From assembly GCA_015665455.1 (NCBI GenBank), contig JADFAD010000006.1, positions 434,001-498,000 of the forward strand: a DNA stretch of 64,000 bases, written 5' to 3'. A program made the translations under genes and the position numbers. This DNA is from Oceanospirillaceae bacterium (GTDB lineage: Bacteria > Pseudomonadota > Gammaproteobacteria > Pseudomonadales > Litoribrevibacteraceae). A model generated the notes under the pieces. The model ran no database searches. It saw only the letters and a list, made by a program, of their open reading frames with translations, and was not told the origin of the DNA. Numbering within the stretch: the first letter of the stretch is position 1; each line of letters starts with the position of its first letter. Below, one piece after another: positions 1 to 9,812 of the stretch.

Positions 1-247
1 CAAGAAGCGCTACTTCGTCGTCTTGCTTAGCCGTCAAAGTAATTGTTAGAACAACCTCATAAAGATCATCACCAACCTTTGAATTGCCTGTATTCAAGTC
101 CATATGAACTTGAGGCTTCCACTGGCTCTGAAAAATCTGAGGCGCACGCGGTGATTCGAAAGAAAGATCTTTCAAGAAGATGCGTTGTAGTGCGAAACCT
201 GCACCCTGTTCCTGTGCGCCTTCTGCGCCTTTTGCTTCATCAGTCAT
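1..247 (-). CDS. secB: Protein-export chaperone SecB (3' end outside window)
   Basis: SecB is the cytosolic tetrameric chaperone that keeps preproteins unfolded and hands them to SecA. The start codon at 247-245 opens 82 residues, about half of the usual 155-165. Visible family features are the acidic, Gly/Ala-rich N-terminus followed by FALQRIFLKDLSFE and then the PQIFQSQWKP segment, which form the first strand of the SecB core. The rest lies beyond position 1. It follows yibN and grxC on the same strand, the same order as in enterobacteria, so identification is secure even from the fragment. Confidence 0.95.
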   Translation of the reverse strand, partial: MTDEAKGAEGAQEQGAGFALQRIFLKDLSFESPRAPQIFQSQWKPQVHMDLNTGNSKVGDDLYEVVLTITLTAKQDDEVALL

Positions 248-426
248 AACTTACAATACCTGTATCTTTATTTTTTTAATTTGTGCTGGCTAACATCAAA
301 ATTCGCGACTAATACCGCACAAAGAACGAATGTGCCATTACACTACACAACGAATTATTCAAAAACAACTATTGAAAAATAACTAAAAGTCCCCAGTGAT
401 GATGCTCTTTTAGTCACTCAAAAGAA

Positions 427-690
427 TTAAGATTCTAACGCGACCAAAAGAGAGTCCAACTTAGCCGAACGCTCAAGTGCATAAAGATCATCACAGCCAC
501 CAACGTGCAAATCACCAATCCATATTTGCGGTACAGTTCGTTGGTTGCTCTTGACCATCATTTCTCGGCGCAATTCATTATTCCCATCCACGACTATTTC
601 TTTAAATGACACGGATTTAGATGCCAGCAATTGCTTCGCTCTTATGCAATACGGGCAATAATCACTACTGTAAATAACAACATCTGACAT
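427..690 (-). CDS. grxC: Glutaredoxin 3
   Basis: A small cytosolic dithiol glutaredoxin of 87 residues, the normal length for GrxC. It reduces disulfides and glutathione-mixed disulfides using glutathione. The redox motif CPYC is at residues 12-15, the cis-proline loop is TVPQIWIG, and the glutathione-binding GGCDDL segment follows. It starts at ATG 690 and lies between the rhodanese gene and secB, probably co-transcribed with them. The 179-base gap to secB leaves room for a separate secB promoter. Confidence 0.95.
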   Translation of the reverse strand: MSDVVIYSSDYCPYCIRAKQLLASKSVSFKEIVVDGNNELRREMMVKSNQRTVPQIWIGDLHVGGCDDLYALERSAKLDSLLVALES

Positions 691-746
691 CTTTTTTAAT
701 TCCTAAAATTCATTCATATAAAAAACAAGGGATAAGAAGGTTGCTA

Positions 747-1157
747 TTATTCAACCGGTAAGTTCAAGCTTGTCCACTCAGCCATGCCACCGGACAAACG
801 AGACACATCTTCAAACCCATTTTTACGCAAGATAGCGCCTGCTGAGTTCGCCGTCTGCCCCATCTTACACACAACAATGATTGGCTTTGACTTATGCGGT
901 TCTAATTCACCCAGCTTATTTGCGAGTGACGCAAACGGAATATTGATCGCGTTTAAAATGTGGCCTTTCTTATAATCAGCCTTATCACGAATGTCCAAAA
1001 TCACAGCGTTTTCTTTATTCATTCGCAAGATAGTTTGTTGAGTGGACAGCGTTTTTCCGCCCTTTTTGGTTTCTGTCAAAATAAACAAACCCAACAACAC
1101 AGCCCAAACACTGACCAAAGCGATGTTATTCGTTGCAAACTCAAGTACCTGTTCCAT
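747..1157 (-). CDS. yibN: Membrane-anchored rhodanese-like protein (YibN type)
   Basis: A single-domain rhodanese with an N-terminal membrane anchor. One hydrophobic segment spans about residues 12-28. The rhodanese fold runs from about residue 40 to the end, with active-site Cys at about residue 97 in VCKMGQTA and the closing LSGGMAEW motif. The physiological sulfur acceptor is not known for this family. I use ATG 1157 instead of the TTG three bases upstream because a GAGA-type ribosome site is well spaced from it. Its place beside grxC and secB and divergent from gpmI matches the conserved yibN locus. Confidence 0.9.
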   Translation of the reverse strand: MEQVLEFATNNIALVSVWAVLLGLFILTETKKGGKTLSTQQTILRMNKENAVILDIRDKADYKKGHILNAINIPFASLANKLGELEPHKSKPIIVVCKMGQTANSAGAILRKNGFEDVSRLSGGMAEWTSLNLPVE

Positions 1158-1389
1158 CAATCATTCTCATTAGTTGAATACGTATGGCGCGTAATAATAC
1201 AGTTTCCCAACGCTAATTTAAAACGCTTGTTCATACAGTCAGATAAAAGTATTTATTTCTTTGCGATATATCAGAGTCAACTTCGTAGAAAATACCCATT
1301 TCAAGGGTTCAAGATGACATTCCAGCGAAATTTGCGTAAAATTCGTCTCCTCTTAAAACATGCAATAAACTACCCTGTTCCGAGGCAGC

Positions 1390-2931
1390 ATGACCAAGCA
1401 AACCACCGCCCTGATTATTCTTGATGGCTTTGGCCATCGTTTAGAAGAAGACAACAACGCTATTCTTAATGCGAAAACGCCTGTTTGGGATCGCTTAATC
1501 AAAGAGCAGCCGAACACATTAATCCAAACATCAGGAATGGCCGTTGGCTTGCCTGAAGGTCAAATGGGAAATTCAGAAGTTGGTCACATGAACCTGGGGG
1601 CAGGTCGCATTGTTTACCAAAACTTCACGCTCATTACCAAAGCAATCGAGACAAAAACCTTTTTTGACAATCAAGCATTGTGTAATGCCGTTGATAAAGC
1701 CAACGAAAATAACGGCGTCGTCCATATTTTAGGCTTACTGTCTCCTGGCGGTATTCACAGTCACGAAGACCAGTTAAAAGCGATGGTTGAACTCGCGGAC
1801 CAGCGCGGAGCAAAAGAGATCTATGTTCATGCCTTTTTGGATGGCCGTGATATGCCTCCAAGAAGTGCAGAACCTTCAATTCAGGGCATGGATGAACTAT
1901 TAGCTAAAACAGGTAAAGGTAGAGTCGCCTCATTAGTTGGCCGTTACTATGCAATGGATCGAGACAATCGCTGGGATCGAGTTGAAAGCGCTTACAAGCT
2001 TCTAACCGAAGGCAAAAGCGAACATCAAAGCGCTACGGGTGTTGAAGGCTTGGCCAAAGCTTATGCCCGTGACGAGAATGATGAATTTGTACAAGCAACG
2101 GTCTGTGCAAGTGAAGATCAAACCGCCGCGACCATCAAAGACGGCGATTCGGTTATCTTTATGAATTTCCGTGCAGACCGTGCACGTGAGCTAACAAGAG
2201 CGTTCGTTGACGAAGACTTCACTGGTTTTGAACGTGCAGTTAAACCTAAACTTGCTGACTTTGTCATGCTGACTGAGTTCGCCTCCACCATTAAAACTAG
2301 CTGCGCTTATCCACCGAGTGAATTAAAGAACTCCCTAGGTGAATTCGTTGCCAGCCAAGGAATGACCCAACTTCGAATTGCAGAAACAGAAAAGTACGCA
2401 CATGTAACTTTCTTCTTTTCTGGCGGCCAAGAAGAAGAGTTCCAAGGCGAAACCCGCATTTTGGTTCAATCACCCGACGTTGCGACCTATGACCTTCAGC
2501 CGGAAATGAACGCCCCTGAAGTAACGGACAAACTCGTCGAAGCAATCAAAAGCGGCAAGTACGACTTAATTGTCTGCAACTACGCAAACGGCGACATGGT
2601 TGGCCACACAGGTAAGTACGATGCTGCAGTAAAAGCGGTTGAAGCATTAGATGTGTGCATTGAACGCGTGACCAACGCCATCATTGAAGTTAACGGTCAT
2701 TGCTTAATCACAGCCGACCACGGTAACTGTGAACAAATGCAAGATTACGACAGCGGTCAGGCCCATACGCAACACACAACAGGCCCCGTGCCTCTTGTTT
2801 ATGTGGGCAATAATGCGAGCGCAACATTAAAAGATAACGGCTCTCTTTGTGACATTGCCCCAAGCTTGTTATCTCTTATGCAACAAGAGCAGCCTGAAGA
2901 AATGACAGGTACCTCACTTATTCAGGGCTAA
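1390..2931 (+). CDS. gpmI: 2,3-bisphosphoglycerate-independent phosphoglycerate mutase
   Basis: Interconverts 3- and 2-phosphoglycerate in glycolysis and gluconeogenesis as a manganese-dependent phosphotransferase of the alkaline phosphatase superfamily. At 513 residues it is full length. Asp12 in LDGFG and the phospho-acceptor Ser62 in GNSEVGH are in place, and the C-terminal metal motif [10 protein letters not shown] is intact. A GAGG ribosome site lies five bases before ATG 1390. It reads away from yibN-grxC-secB and toward envC, as in enterobacteria. An imperfect hairpin follows the stop. Confidence 0.98.
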   Translation: MTKQTTALIILDGFGHRLEEDNNAILNAKTPVWDRLIKEQPNTLIQTSGMAVGLPEGQMGNSEVGHMNLGAGRIVYQNFTLITKAIETKTFFDNQALCNAVDKANENNGVVHILGLLSPGGIHSHEDQLKAMVELADQRGAKEIYVHAFLDGRDMPPRSAEPSIQGMDELLAKTGKGRVASLVGRYYAMDRDNRWDRVESAYKLLTEGKSEHQSATGVEGLAKAYARDENDEFVQATVCASEDQTAATIKDGDSVIFMNFRADRARELTRAFVDEDFTGFERAVKPKLADFVMLTEFASTIKTSCAYPPSELKNSLGEFVASQGMTQLRIAETEKYAHVTFFFSGGQEEEFQGETRILVQSPDVATYDLQPEMNAPEVTDKLVEAIKSGKYDLIVCNYANGDMVGHTGKYDAAVKAVEALDVCIERVTNAIIEVNGHCLITADHGNCEQMQDYDSGQAHTQHTTGPVPLVYVGNNASATLKDNGSLCDIAPSLLSLMQQEQPEEMTGTSLIQG

Positions 2932-2953
2932 CCCTGAATAAGAATCTGCATTC

Positions 2954-2978
2954 ATGCCACTCGTAACTCGAGTGGCAT
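2954..2978 (+). terminator. Hairpin after gpmI
   Basis: A perfect 10-bp stem, ATGCCACTCG pairing with CGAGTGGCAT, encloses a five-base loop just after the gpmI stop. The run after the stem (TTCTTATAA) is only weakly T-rich, so termination may be inefficient and some transcripts may continue into envC. Confidence 0.55.
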
Positions 2979-3085
2979 TCTTATAACTTATCTATTCTTC
3001 CCACCGGTTTTTCGAGTACTATTTGATTCTCAAGTGCCCCAGACGCACAGACACTTAATTTTCGGATCATTAGCCACTCTATCAA

Positions 3086-4246
3086 ATGAAATTTACTACG
3101 CTTTTTCTTTGCCTCTTTTTGACCTTCAGTCTGAGCAACTTCGGCCTCAATAATCCAGCTCATGCAGAAAGTGTTTCCCAAGTCACACAAGACATCACCA
3201 AACAAAAAAAAGAAATCGAGCGACTTCGTAGAAAAGTACGTGAGCTAACCAAACAACAGAACAAACAAAATAAAGCGCTCCAAACGACAAGCCGTAAAGT
3301 CAGTTCTGCACGGAAAAAAATACAAAAAACAAAACGGTCTCTATCCTCCACGCAAACAAAACTGACAACACTGAAAGAAAAAAACAGAACCATTAAGCAG
3401 ACATTAAATAAAAGCAAAAAAGACATTCAACAACTGCTTATCTCCGTTTATAAAAATAAAGACAACAACCAACTCAAATTATTGTTGAGCCAAGACTCAC
3501 CTCAAACGGTTTCCAGACTTCTTCGCTACCACCAATACCTGCAAGCAGAACAACTGGCCAAAATTGAAAAGCACCTTAAGACACTTGAAGAATTTAAAGA
3601 AAACGAACAGCAATTGACGTCTGAATTAGTCGCACTTCAAGAATTAAAAAAGAAACAGCAATTGGAACAAACGCAACTTGATCAATCCAAAAAAGAGCAA
3701 CAGCGTCAACTGACTCAATTAAAGAAATCCGTCAGCACCGAATCTGGCCGCCTGAAGAAAAAAGAGCAAGATCAGAAGCGATTAAACAAATTACTTTCAG
3801 ACATGAAGAAAGCATTAGAAGATATTAATGCGCTCGCAGGCAGCAGACCTTTCAAAGCAGACAAAGGAAAAATGCCTTGGCCAATCAAAGGAAAAATACG
3901 CCAGAGCTTCGGAAGCGCCCTTTCTGGCGGCAAGTTAAAATCAAACGGTGTATTAATTGCAGCCCGCTCGGGCACACCTGTCAAAGCAATCCATAATGGC
4001 CGAATTGTCTTCTCCGACTGGTTCAGTGGCTTTGGGCTGCTCACCATTATTGACCACGGTAATGGCTACATGAGTCTATACGGTCAAGCGGAATCGGTTG
4101 TCAAAGAGCCGGGGGAATGGATAAACATCGGTGACACCATTGCCTATGCAGGAAATACATCTGACACCGACATTGAAGGGATCTATTTTGAGATCCGTCA
4201 CAAAGGAACACCAATCAACCCGAAAAGATGGTGTACAGGCCGCTAA
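3086..4246 (+). CDS. envC: Murein hydrolase activator EnvC
   Basis: A periplasmic factor that activates the division amidases AmiA/AmiB at the septum. A signal peptide covers about residues 1-27, ending in PAHA. Residues about 35-245 form a long coiled coil very rich in Lys, Gln and Glu, and a LytM (peptidase M23) fold covers about 265-386. The zinc-binding residues of active LytM enzymes are not recognisable: YGQAE and IYFEIRH stand where active members carry metal ligands. This fits a non-catalytic activator. It lies between gpmI and ctpA, the normal envC locus. Confidence 0.93.
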   Translation: MKFTTLFLCLFLTFSLSNFGLNNPAHAESVSQVTQDITKQKKEIERLRRKVRELTKQQNKQNKALQTTSRKVSSARKKIQKTKRSLSSTQTKLTTLKEKNRTIKQTLNKSKKDIQQLLISVYKNKDNNQLKLLLSQDSPQTVSRLLRYHQYLQAEQLAKIEKHLKTLEEFKENEQQLTSELVALQELKKKQQLEQTQLDQSKKEQQRQLTQLKKSVSTESGRLKKKEQDQKRLNKLLSDMKKALEDINALAGSRPFKADKGKMPWPIKGKIRQSFGSALSGGKLKSNGVLIAARSGTPVKAIHNGRIVFSDWFSGFGLLTIIDHGNGYMSLYGQAESVVKEPGEWINIGDTIAYAGNTSDTDIEGIYFEIRHKGTPINPKRWCTGR

Positions 4247-4319
4247 TATCGTTATAGCATTGATCAGTTATAAATCACTTTTCATTATTATCAATAACTT
4301 GGACTACGAAGGTGTATAA

Positions 4320-5723
4320 ATGAACCTGACTGCTAAAAGCAGCTTGGCACTAGTTTTGTCAGCGACTATGATGCTGAACTGGAATACCGCCGCTGCGGAG
4401 AACATTCAACCAGTCACGGACTCACCTAACGTACCTCCTTATATCCTTGCAGAAGGCGCCGCGCCGACTACCGAATCGACACCATCAACGAGCGAAACCT
4501 CTGATGCTGAAGCAAGCGCAAACGCAGATGAAGCACCTGATGCACGCCTGCCTTTAAAAGAACTGCGTTTGTTCGCTGAAATATTTAATAACATCAGAAC
4601 GTCTTATGTCGAAACCGTTGACGACAAAACGCTACTGCAAAATGCCATACGCGGTATGTTATCCGGCTTAGATCCACACTCCGCGTATTTAGATTCAAAA
4701 GTATTTGAAGAGCTTCAGATTAATACCTCCGGTGAATTTGGCGGTCTAGGGATTGAAGTTCAAATGGACAACGGGTTCGTCCGCGTTGTAACGCCAATTG
4801 ATGAAACTCCAGCGTTTAGAGCGGGGCTCAAGTCCGGCGACTTAATCATGAAACTGGACGACAAACCCGTCAAAGGGATGTCTCTTGATGATGCAATTAA
4901 GCACATGCGCGGTGAGCCAGGCTCAGACATCATTCTAACAGTGCTTCGCGAAGGCGAAGAGCAGCCTCTTGAATTCACAGTAACTCGCGACGTGATTAAA
5001 GTAACCAGTGTTCGTCACCGTTGGTTAGAAGACGGGTACGCATATGTTCGTATTTCTCAATTCCAAGTACAAACCGGCGAAGACCTTAGCAAAGCGATTA
5101 ACAAACTTCAGGAAGACAACAAAGACCTTAAAGGTTTAGTGCTTGATCTTCGTAATAACCCTGGTGGGGTTCTGCAGGCATCTGTCGATGTCGTTGATGC
5201 ATTCTTAACCAATGGGTTGGTGGTTTATACCGAAGGCCGAATCAACAGCTCTAAATCTAAATTCCACGCAACGCCGAAAGACCTAATTAATGGCGCACCG
5301 ATCGTTGTGTTGATCAATGGAGGTTCTGCCTCTGCCTCCGAAATTGTTGCTGGTGCTCTGCAAGACCACCGTCGTGCAATCATTATGGGTACGCAAAGCT
5401 TCGGTAAAGGTTCTGTTCAGACAGTAATTCCAGTGGATGCAGAAAACGGTATCAAGTTAACAACTGCACGTTACTACACGCCTAATGGCCGCTCAATTCA
5501 GGCACAAGGCATTGAGCCAGACATCACCATTGAACGCGCGAAAGTTGAGACAATTAAATCACGCGCTCGATATAAAGAATCAGATCTTGCAGGCCACTTA
5601 GAGAATGAGAATGTCGACGACAAGAAAGAAGACAACGAAGAAAAGTTAGCTGAGAAAGATTATCAGCTGTCTGAAGCTTTGAACGTACTAAAAGGCTTCA
5701 ACATTCTGTCATCTAACGATTAA
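4320..5723 (+). CDS. ctpA: Carboxy-terminal processing protease (S41 family)
   Basis: A periplasmic serine protease of the CtpA/Tsp family, 467 residues. It has a signal peptide (about 1-26), a low-complexity Ala/Glu/Thr/Ser stretch (45-75), a PDZ domain (about 135-205) that recognises substrate C-termini, and a protease domain. Ser338 in GGSASAS and Lys363 in FGKGS are 25 residues apart, the spacing of the family's Ser-Lys dyad. The C-terminus (410-450) is highly charged. It lies 73 bases after envC and 21 before the deacetylase, so the three envelope genes probably form one unit. Confidence 0.95.
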   Translation: MNLTAKSSLALVLSATMMLNWNTAAAENIQPVTDSPNVPPYILAEGAAPTTESTPSTSETSDAEASANADEAPDARLPLKELRLFAEIFNNIRTSYVETVDDKTLLQNAIRGMLSGLDPHSAYLDSKVFEELQINTSGEFGGLGIEVQMDNGFVRVVTPIDETPAFRAGLKSGDLIMKLDDKPVKGMSLDDAIKHMRGEPGSDIILTVLREGEEQPLEFTVTRDVIKVTSVRHRWLEDGYAYVRISQFQVQTGEDLSKAINKLQEDNKDLKGLVLDLRNNPGGVLQASVDVVDAFLTNGLVVYTEGRINSSKSKFHATPKDLINGAPIVVLINGGSASASEIVAGALQDHRRAIIMGTQSFGKGSVQTVIPVDAENGIKLTTARYYTPNGRSIQAQGIEPDITIERAKVETIKSRARYKESDLAGHLENENVDDKKEDNEEKLAEKDYQLSEALNVLKGFNILSSND

Positions 5724-5744
5724 TCGTTACCAAAGAGATTAATC

Positions 5745-6608
5745 TTGAACGTCAAAACTCAAAGTACATACAAGGCCCTGCTTCTAGCAGGGTTTTTGTT
5801 TTCTCTGCCGATAACAGGGTTGTTTACAGCCGCTGCAACCTCCTCCCCCGTTTTTGCAAAAAATACAGAGAAGCCCAAAGTCACCATCATTATTGATGAC
5901 GTAGGAAACAATGAATCACGAGGCCTAAGAACGGTTAACTTAAAAGGCCCTGTCACCCTAGCCATCCTCCCTGACCGTCCATACTCTGTCTCATTAGCCA
6001 ATCAAGCTCATCAACTGGGTAAAGAGCTGCTCCTTCATGCGCCCATGGAAAACCTAAGAGATATGCCGCTAGGCGTTGGCGCGCTTACCTCTGACATGAG
6101 TGCATCACAATATCGAGATCAATTAATAAAGAATATTGATTCAATCCCTCACCTGATGGGTCTGAATAATCACATGGGCAGCTTGCTAACCACCAAGCAT
6201 TTGCAAATGAACTGGACCATGCAAGTATTGAAAGACAGAAATTTACTCTTTGTCGACAGCAGAACGAATCCAAAAAGTATCGCTAAAGAAGTCGCTATGC
6301 TTTACGACATACCAACCGTATCGCGAGACATTTTTTTAGACCACTTACGAACACCGCAGTTTATCGCTAAACAATTTGAGAAATGCTTAAAACTTGCGAC
6401 CAAAAATGGGACCTGTTTGATGATTGGCCACCCCTACCCCGAAACCCTTAACCACTTGGAGAAAGAACTGCCAAAACTGAAAAAACGAGGCTACCAACAA
6501 CAACCTCTTTCTCAGCTCATTCGTAATGAAGGCCTAGCAAGAAAAGCCATCAGAAAACCGAACCAGACACGTATATCTACAGCGCTTAGTTCAAATTCAA
6601 GTCAATGA
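5745..6608 (+). CDS. Divergent polysaccharide deacetylase family protein (YibQ type)
   Basis: A secreted member of the divergent polysaccharide deacetylase (DUF610) family, 287 residues, with an N-terminal signal sequence ending near SSPVFA. The NodB-like barrel begins with VTIIIDDVGNN, an Asp pair expected at the metal site. It continues through LLLHAPMEN and NNHMGS, where the family has conserved His. The substrate is not established. The proposed start is TTG 5745, preceded by an AGAG-type site. It is the last gene of the envC-ctpA-yibQ run and is followed by a strong terminator. Confidence 0.85.
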   Translation: MNVKTQSTYKALLLAGFLFSLPITGLFTAAATSSPVFAKNTEKPKVTIIIDDVGNNESRGLRTVNLKGPVTLAILPDRPYSVSLANQAHQLGKELLLHAPMENLRDMPLGVGALTSDMSASQYRDQLIKNIDSIPHLMGLNNHMGSLLTTKHLQMNWTMQVLKDRNLLFVDSRTNPKSIAKEVAMLYDIPTVSRDIFLDHLRTPQFIAKQFEKCLKLATKNGTCLMIGHPYPETLNHLEKELPKLKKRGYQQQPLSQLIRNEGLARKAIRKPNQTRISTALSSNSSQ

Positions 6609-6644
6609 CTCAATACAAGTCGGGCCTTGTATACGAAGCAAATA

Positions 6645-6682
6645 AAAAAGCCGAAGCAATGTCTCCATTGCTTCGGCTTTTT
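6645..6682. terminator. Bidirectional intrinsic terminator between yibQ-like gene and hisF
   Basis: A near-perfect 17-bp stem, AAAAAGCCGAAGCAATG pairing with CATTGCTTCGGCTTTTT, around a four-base loop. An A-run on one side and a T-run on the other allow it to serve both converging transcripts. Confidence 0.92.
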
Positions 6683-6699
6683 AACAAAACATTAACGTC

Positions 6700-7461
6700 C
6701 TAAATTCGAACCTCAACACCTTGCTCTGCCATGTATTCTTTCGCCTCAGGCACCGAGTACTCACCAAAGTGAAAGATACTCGCGGCTAATACCGCATCGG
6801 CTTTACCTTCTTTAACACCATCAACCAAGTGTTGAAGATTACCAACGCCACCTGAAGCAATGACAGGGACAGCAACGGCTTCACTGATCGCACGTGTCAC
6901 ACCAAGGTCAAATCCTTGTTTAACGCCGTCTTGATCCATGCTGGTTAATAAGATTTCACCCGCACCAAAAACCGCCATTTTTACAGCCCATTCCACGGCA
7001 TCAATGCCCGTTGGTTTACGACCGCCGTGAGTAAAGATCTCCCACTTGTTGTCAGCGACTTTCTTACAATCAATAGCAACAACAATGCATTGAGAACCAA
7101 ATCGCTCAGCCGCTTCTTTTACAAATTCAGGCCGCTTTACCGCAGCGCTGTTGATGCTCACCTTATCGGCACCCGCATTTAACATAGTACGAATATCGTC
7201 AAGTTCACGAATACCACCGCCCACGGTTAAAGGAATGAAGACCTCACTGGCAATGGCTTCTACGGTATGAACTGTCGTATCACGGCCTTCATGCGTAGCG
7301 GTGATATCTAAAAAGGTAATTTCGTCTGCACCCTGTTCATTGTAACGCTTGGCTACTTCAACAGGATCACCTGCATCACGGATATCAACAAACTGGACGC
7401 CTTTCACAACGCGACCATTCTCAACATCCAAACAAGGAATAATTCGTTTGGCTAAAGCCAT
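6700..7461 (-). CDS. hisF: Imidazole glycerol phosphate synthase, cyclase subunit
   Basis: HisF closes the imidazole ring of histidine, using ammonia from HisH, and releases AICAR for purine synthesis. At 253 residues it is a full-length TIM barrel. The two catalytic aspartates are Asp12 in IPCLDVENG and Asp131 in VVAIDCKK, and the phosphate loops TVGGGIR and IASGGVGN are present. It starts at ATG 7461 behind a GAGG ribosome site. It lies 33 bases after hisH, where hisA would normally intervene. Confidence 0.98.
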   Translation of the reverse strand: MALAKRIIPCLDVENGRVVKGVQFVDIRDAGDPVEVAKRYNEQGADEITFLDITATHEGRDTTVHTVEAIASEVFIPLTVGGGIRELDDIRTMLNAGADKVSINSAAVKRPEFVKEAAERFGSQCIVVAIDCKKVADNKWEIFTHGGRKPTGIDAVEWAVKMAVFGAGEILLTSMDQDGVKQGFDLGVTRAISEAVAVPVIASGGVGNLQHLVDGVKEGKADAVLAASIFHFGEYSVPEAKEYMAEQGVEVRI

Positions 7462-7494
7462 GGGCTGTTCCTCAAGTAATTCGTATTGGTTTGA

Positions 7495-8133
7495 TCAGGC
7501 TTTGCCATCCCAGCTTGCAAAATTCTTCAACAATTGAAGACCTGCTGTATGACTTTTCTCAGGATGAAACTGAACAGCAAACAAGTTTTCTTTTGCCAAA
7601 GCCACATCAAAGCTCAAACCGTAATCACACGTTGCTTTGACTGAATCTTGATCTTCAGACTTTACATAAAAGCTATGAACGAAATAGAAACGACTATTAT
7701 CTTCAATGCCATTCCATAGTGGATGATTCAATTGCTTAACCTGATTCCACCCCATGTGCGGTACTTTTAGCTTTTCGCCTGAAGCATCCGTTAAGCTTTC
7801 TCCAAAGAATCGAACATGACCTGGTAAGAGACCAATACAGTCCACACCGCCGTTCTCTTCACTGTGTGCCATTAACGCTTGCATGCCAACACAGATCGCT
7901 AAAACAGGCTTTTCAGCAATGGCTTTTTTAACCACTTCGTCCATACCTAAACGACGAATCTCTGCCATACAATCACGAATAGCACCTACACCAGGGAAAA
8001 CAACTCGATCCGCAGCTTCAATCTCAGCAACGTCTGACGTAATTAATATCTTGCTGTCACACACATGCTCTAAGGCACTGGCCACAGAATGTAAGTTGCC
8101 CATACCATAATCAATAACCGCAATGGTCGACAT
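7495..8133 (-). CDS. hisH: Imidazole glycerol phosphate synthase, glutamine amidotransferase subunit
   Basis: A class I glutaminase, 212 residues, that supplies ammonia to HisF. The nucleophile Cys81 is in AICVGMQ and the His/Glu pair is in VQFHPEKS. The oxyanion-strand motif FPGVGAI is typical for HisH. ATG 8133 has a GGAG site seven bases upstream. It is the middle gene of hisB-hisH-hisF. Confidence 0.97.
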   Translation of the reverse strand: MSTIAVIDYGMGNLHSVASALEHVCDSKILITSDVAEIEAADRVVFPGVGAIRDCMAEIRRLGMDEVVKKAIAEKPVLAICVGMQALMAHSEENGGVDCIGLLPGHVRFFGESLTDASGEKLKVPHMGWNQVKQLNHPLWNGIEDNSRFYFVHSFYVKSEDQDSVKATCDYGLSFDVALAKENLFAVQFHPEKSHTAGLQLLKNFASWDGKA

Positions 8134-8199
8134 TCAAAAAGCTCCACTCGAAAGACAATAACCTGAACACGTCAGGTAAGAATTACAGGCGCCTAGCTA

Positions 8200-8793
8200 T
8201 TAAAGGCAGCCTTTAGTAGAAGGCATCATGCCTGCCATACGTTCATCAACAGACAATGCCATACGCAAAGCACGACCAAAGGCTTTAAAAATTGTTTCTG
8301 CCTGATGATGCGTATTCTTGCCACGCAAATTATCGATGTGCAAAGTTACTTGTGCGTGATTAATAAAACCATGAAAGAACTCTGAAAACAGATCAACATC
8401 AAAGCCACCCACGGAACCTCGAGTGAAGTTCACGTGCATTTCCAACCCAGGGCGACCCGAAAAGTCGATAACAACACGAGAAAGCGCTTCGTCTAAAGGT
8501 ACATAAGCGTGACCGTAACGCGTCATACCCTTCTTATCACCAACTGCCTTAGCAAAGGCCTGACCTAAGGTGATGCCAATGTCTTCAACGGTATGGTGTG
8601 CATCAATGTGCAAATCACCATTTGCCACAACATCCAGATCAATCAGACCATGACGAGAAATCTGATCCATCATGTGATCCAGAAAAGGAACACCCGTTTC
8701 AAAGTTCGCCTTACCTGTACCATCCAGGTTCACTGAAACTTTAATTTGAGTTTCCAACGTATTACGTTCAACTGTGGCCTTACGTGCCGACAT
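8200..8793 (-). CDS. hisB: Imidazoleglycerol-phosphate dehydratase
   Basis: The monofunctional dehydratase that turns imidazole glycerol phosphate into imidazole acetol phosphate. It is 197 residues and lacks the phosphatase half found in the enterobacterial fusion. Metal-binding repeats are visible as [12 protein letters not shown] with HHTVEDIG, and the equivalent HHQAE near the C-terminus. I choose ATG 8793 because GGAGG lies five bases upstream; the longer TTG start at 8805 would overlap that ribosome site. It is the promoter-proximal his gene here. Confidence 0.96.
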   Translation of the reverse strand: MSARKATVERNTLETQIKVSVNLDGTGKANFETGVPFLDHMMDQISRHGLIDLDVVANGDLHIDAHHTVEDIGITLGQAFAKAVGDKKGMTRYGHAYVPLDEALSRVVIDFSGRPGLEMHVNFTRGSVGGFDVDLFSEFFHGFINHAQVTLHIDNLRGKNTHHQAETIFKAFGRALRMALSVDERMAGMMPSTKGCL

Positions 8794-8953
8794 GCGTGCC
8801 TCCAAAACAGAATTCTTAAAAAGAACCCCAAGAAATAATCGCTATTTATCAAGTGGCCGAATATTATAGCGGTTTTATTACCTGTACCATAGCTCTTCTA
8901 CATTCACAGATAGATCAGCTAAGATTATTATAAATAGCCAAGGGAGTTTGATC

Positions 8954-9421
8954 GTGCCCGTTATACTTCGAAAAGTTACTTCACCCGCTGACCAGGACCA
9001 CATTGACCTGAGTAAAACCTTCGGTGAACTGCAAGAACTCATCATCGACGATCAGGTTGTTAAGAACACGAACGATCACACAGAGCAACTGCTTCAACAA
9101 TACGGTAAACCCGATCAGAAATGGATTGCCTCCGCGTTTTTCAATGATCGAATCATTGGCGCAATGTGTGTTGAAGAGCAAACGGGTCAATTAAAACTGA
9201 GCAACTTTACGGTTCGTAAAGTAACCCGTGATCGAGGGGTTGGCCACCGACTGTTGGACCTCACTTTGGTCGAAGCAAAAGGGAAAGCCATATTACTGGA
9301 GTTGACCCGCGACCAGAACGTTTTAATGAAAAACTGGTTAAACCATTATCAAGCTGAATTTGTTTCAAATACTGCATCTACTAGCCTTTACAAAATAATT
9401 CCAAGTGAGCATGAACAATAA
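8954..9421 (+). CDS. PanZ/PanM-like GNAT protein
   Basis: An acetyltransferase-fold protein resembling PanZ (PanM), which promotes maturation of aspartate decarboxylase PanD and senses acetyl-CoA. The signature stretch FNDRIIGAM followed by VRKVTRDRGVGHRLLD matches the acetyl-CoA-binding loop of PanZ. It is longer than the enterobacterial protein (about 127 residues) because of an N-terminal insertion. GTG 8954 is chosen because AGGGAG lies seven bases upstream, whereas TTG 8948 is too close to it. Assignment to PanZ rests on motif memory only. No panD is in the window. Confidence 0.7.
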   Translation: MPVILRKVTSPADQDHIDLSKTFGELQELIIDDQVVKNTNDHTEQLLQQYGKPDQKWIASAFFNDRIIGAMCVEEQTGQLKLSNFTVRKVTRDRGVGHRLLDLTLVEAKGKAILLELTRDQNVLMKNWLNHYQAEFVSNTASTSLYKIIPSEHEQ

Positions 9422-9740
9422 TCCATACATTCGTAACTATCAGTTTGGTCGCTTCACTATATTTCTAGTCATCGCGGCCTGCATCTGGGTACTGAACCAA
9501 AAGCCAGAACTCATGAACTTCTCTGAAAGTGAATCAAGAGAGTTCCAAGTCCAGCTAAGCCAAAAAATGGACAAGTTGTCACTGCAATACTTCATTGACA
9601 CCTCCGTTGAAGGCGAGTGCAGTTTAGTCATCATGGAGAACGGTGAGCCTCAAGCATTGACTGAATACGATGAGACCAGTGACCTAGCTTGTAAGCGACT
9701 GCTTCCTTACATCAAAGCCCCTGCATCAAAAACACCTTAA
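9405..9740 (+). CDS. Small membrane-anchored protein of unknown function
   Basis: About 110 residues with one hydrophobic helix (about residues 15-32, FGRFTIFLVIAACIW) and a polar, acidic C-terminal domain carrying two cysteines (GECSLVI and LACKRL). I do not recognise the family. The start (GTG 9405 or ATG 9411) overlaps the end of the PanZ-like gene, which implies translational coupling. The topology suggests a small periplasmic domain. Confidence 0.7.
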   Translation: MSMNNNPYIRNYQFGRFTIFLVIAACIWVLNQKPELMNFSESESREFQVQLSQKMDKLSLQYFIDTSVEGECSLVIMENGEPQALTEYDETSDLACKRLLPYIKAPASKTP

Positions 9741-9812
9741 AGAAACGACTAACATAACCAATAACAATGAGGTTCGAGCAAATTGCTCAGACCTCAACAT
9801 GCGACTTAGCGA

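Noticed and set aside
960-1424. 154-codon plus-strand frame across the yibN/gpmI gap
   Set aside because: It overlaps yibN antisense and runs into gpmI. The gap is the gpmI promoter region and the predicted protein has no domain pattern.
3086-4246. Active LytM peptidase for the envC product
   Set aside because: Zinc ligands are not visible in the LytM domain, and location and coiled coil fit the non-catalytic activator.
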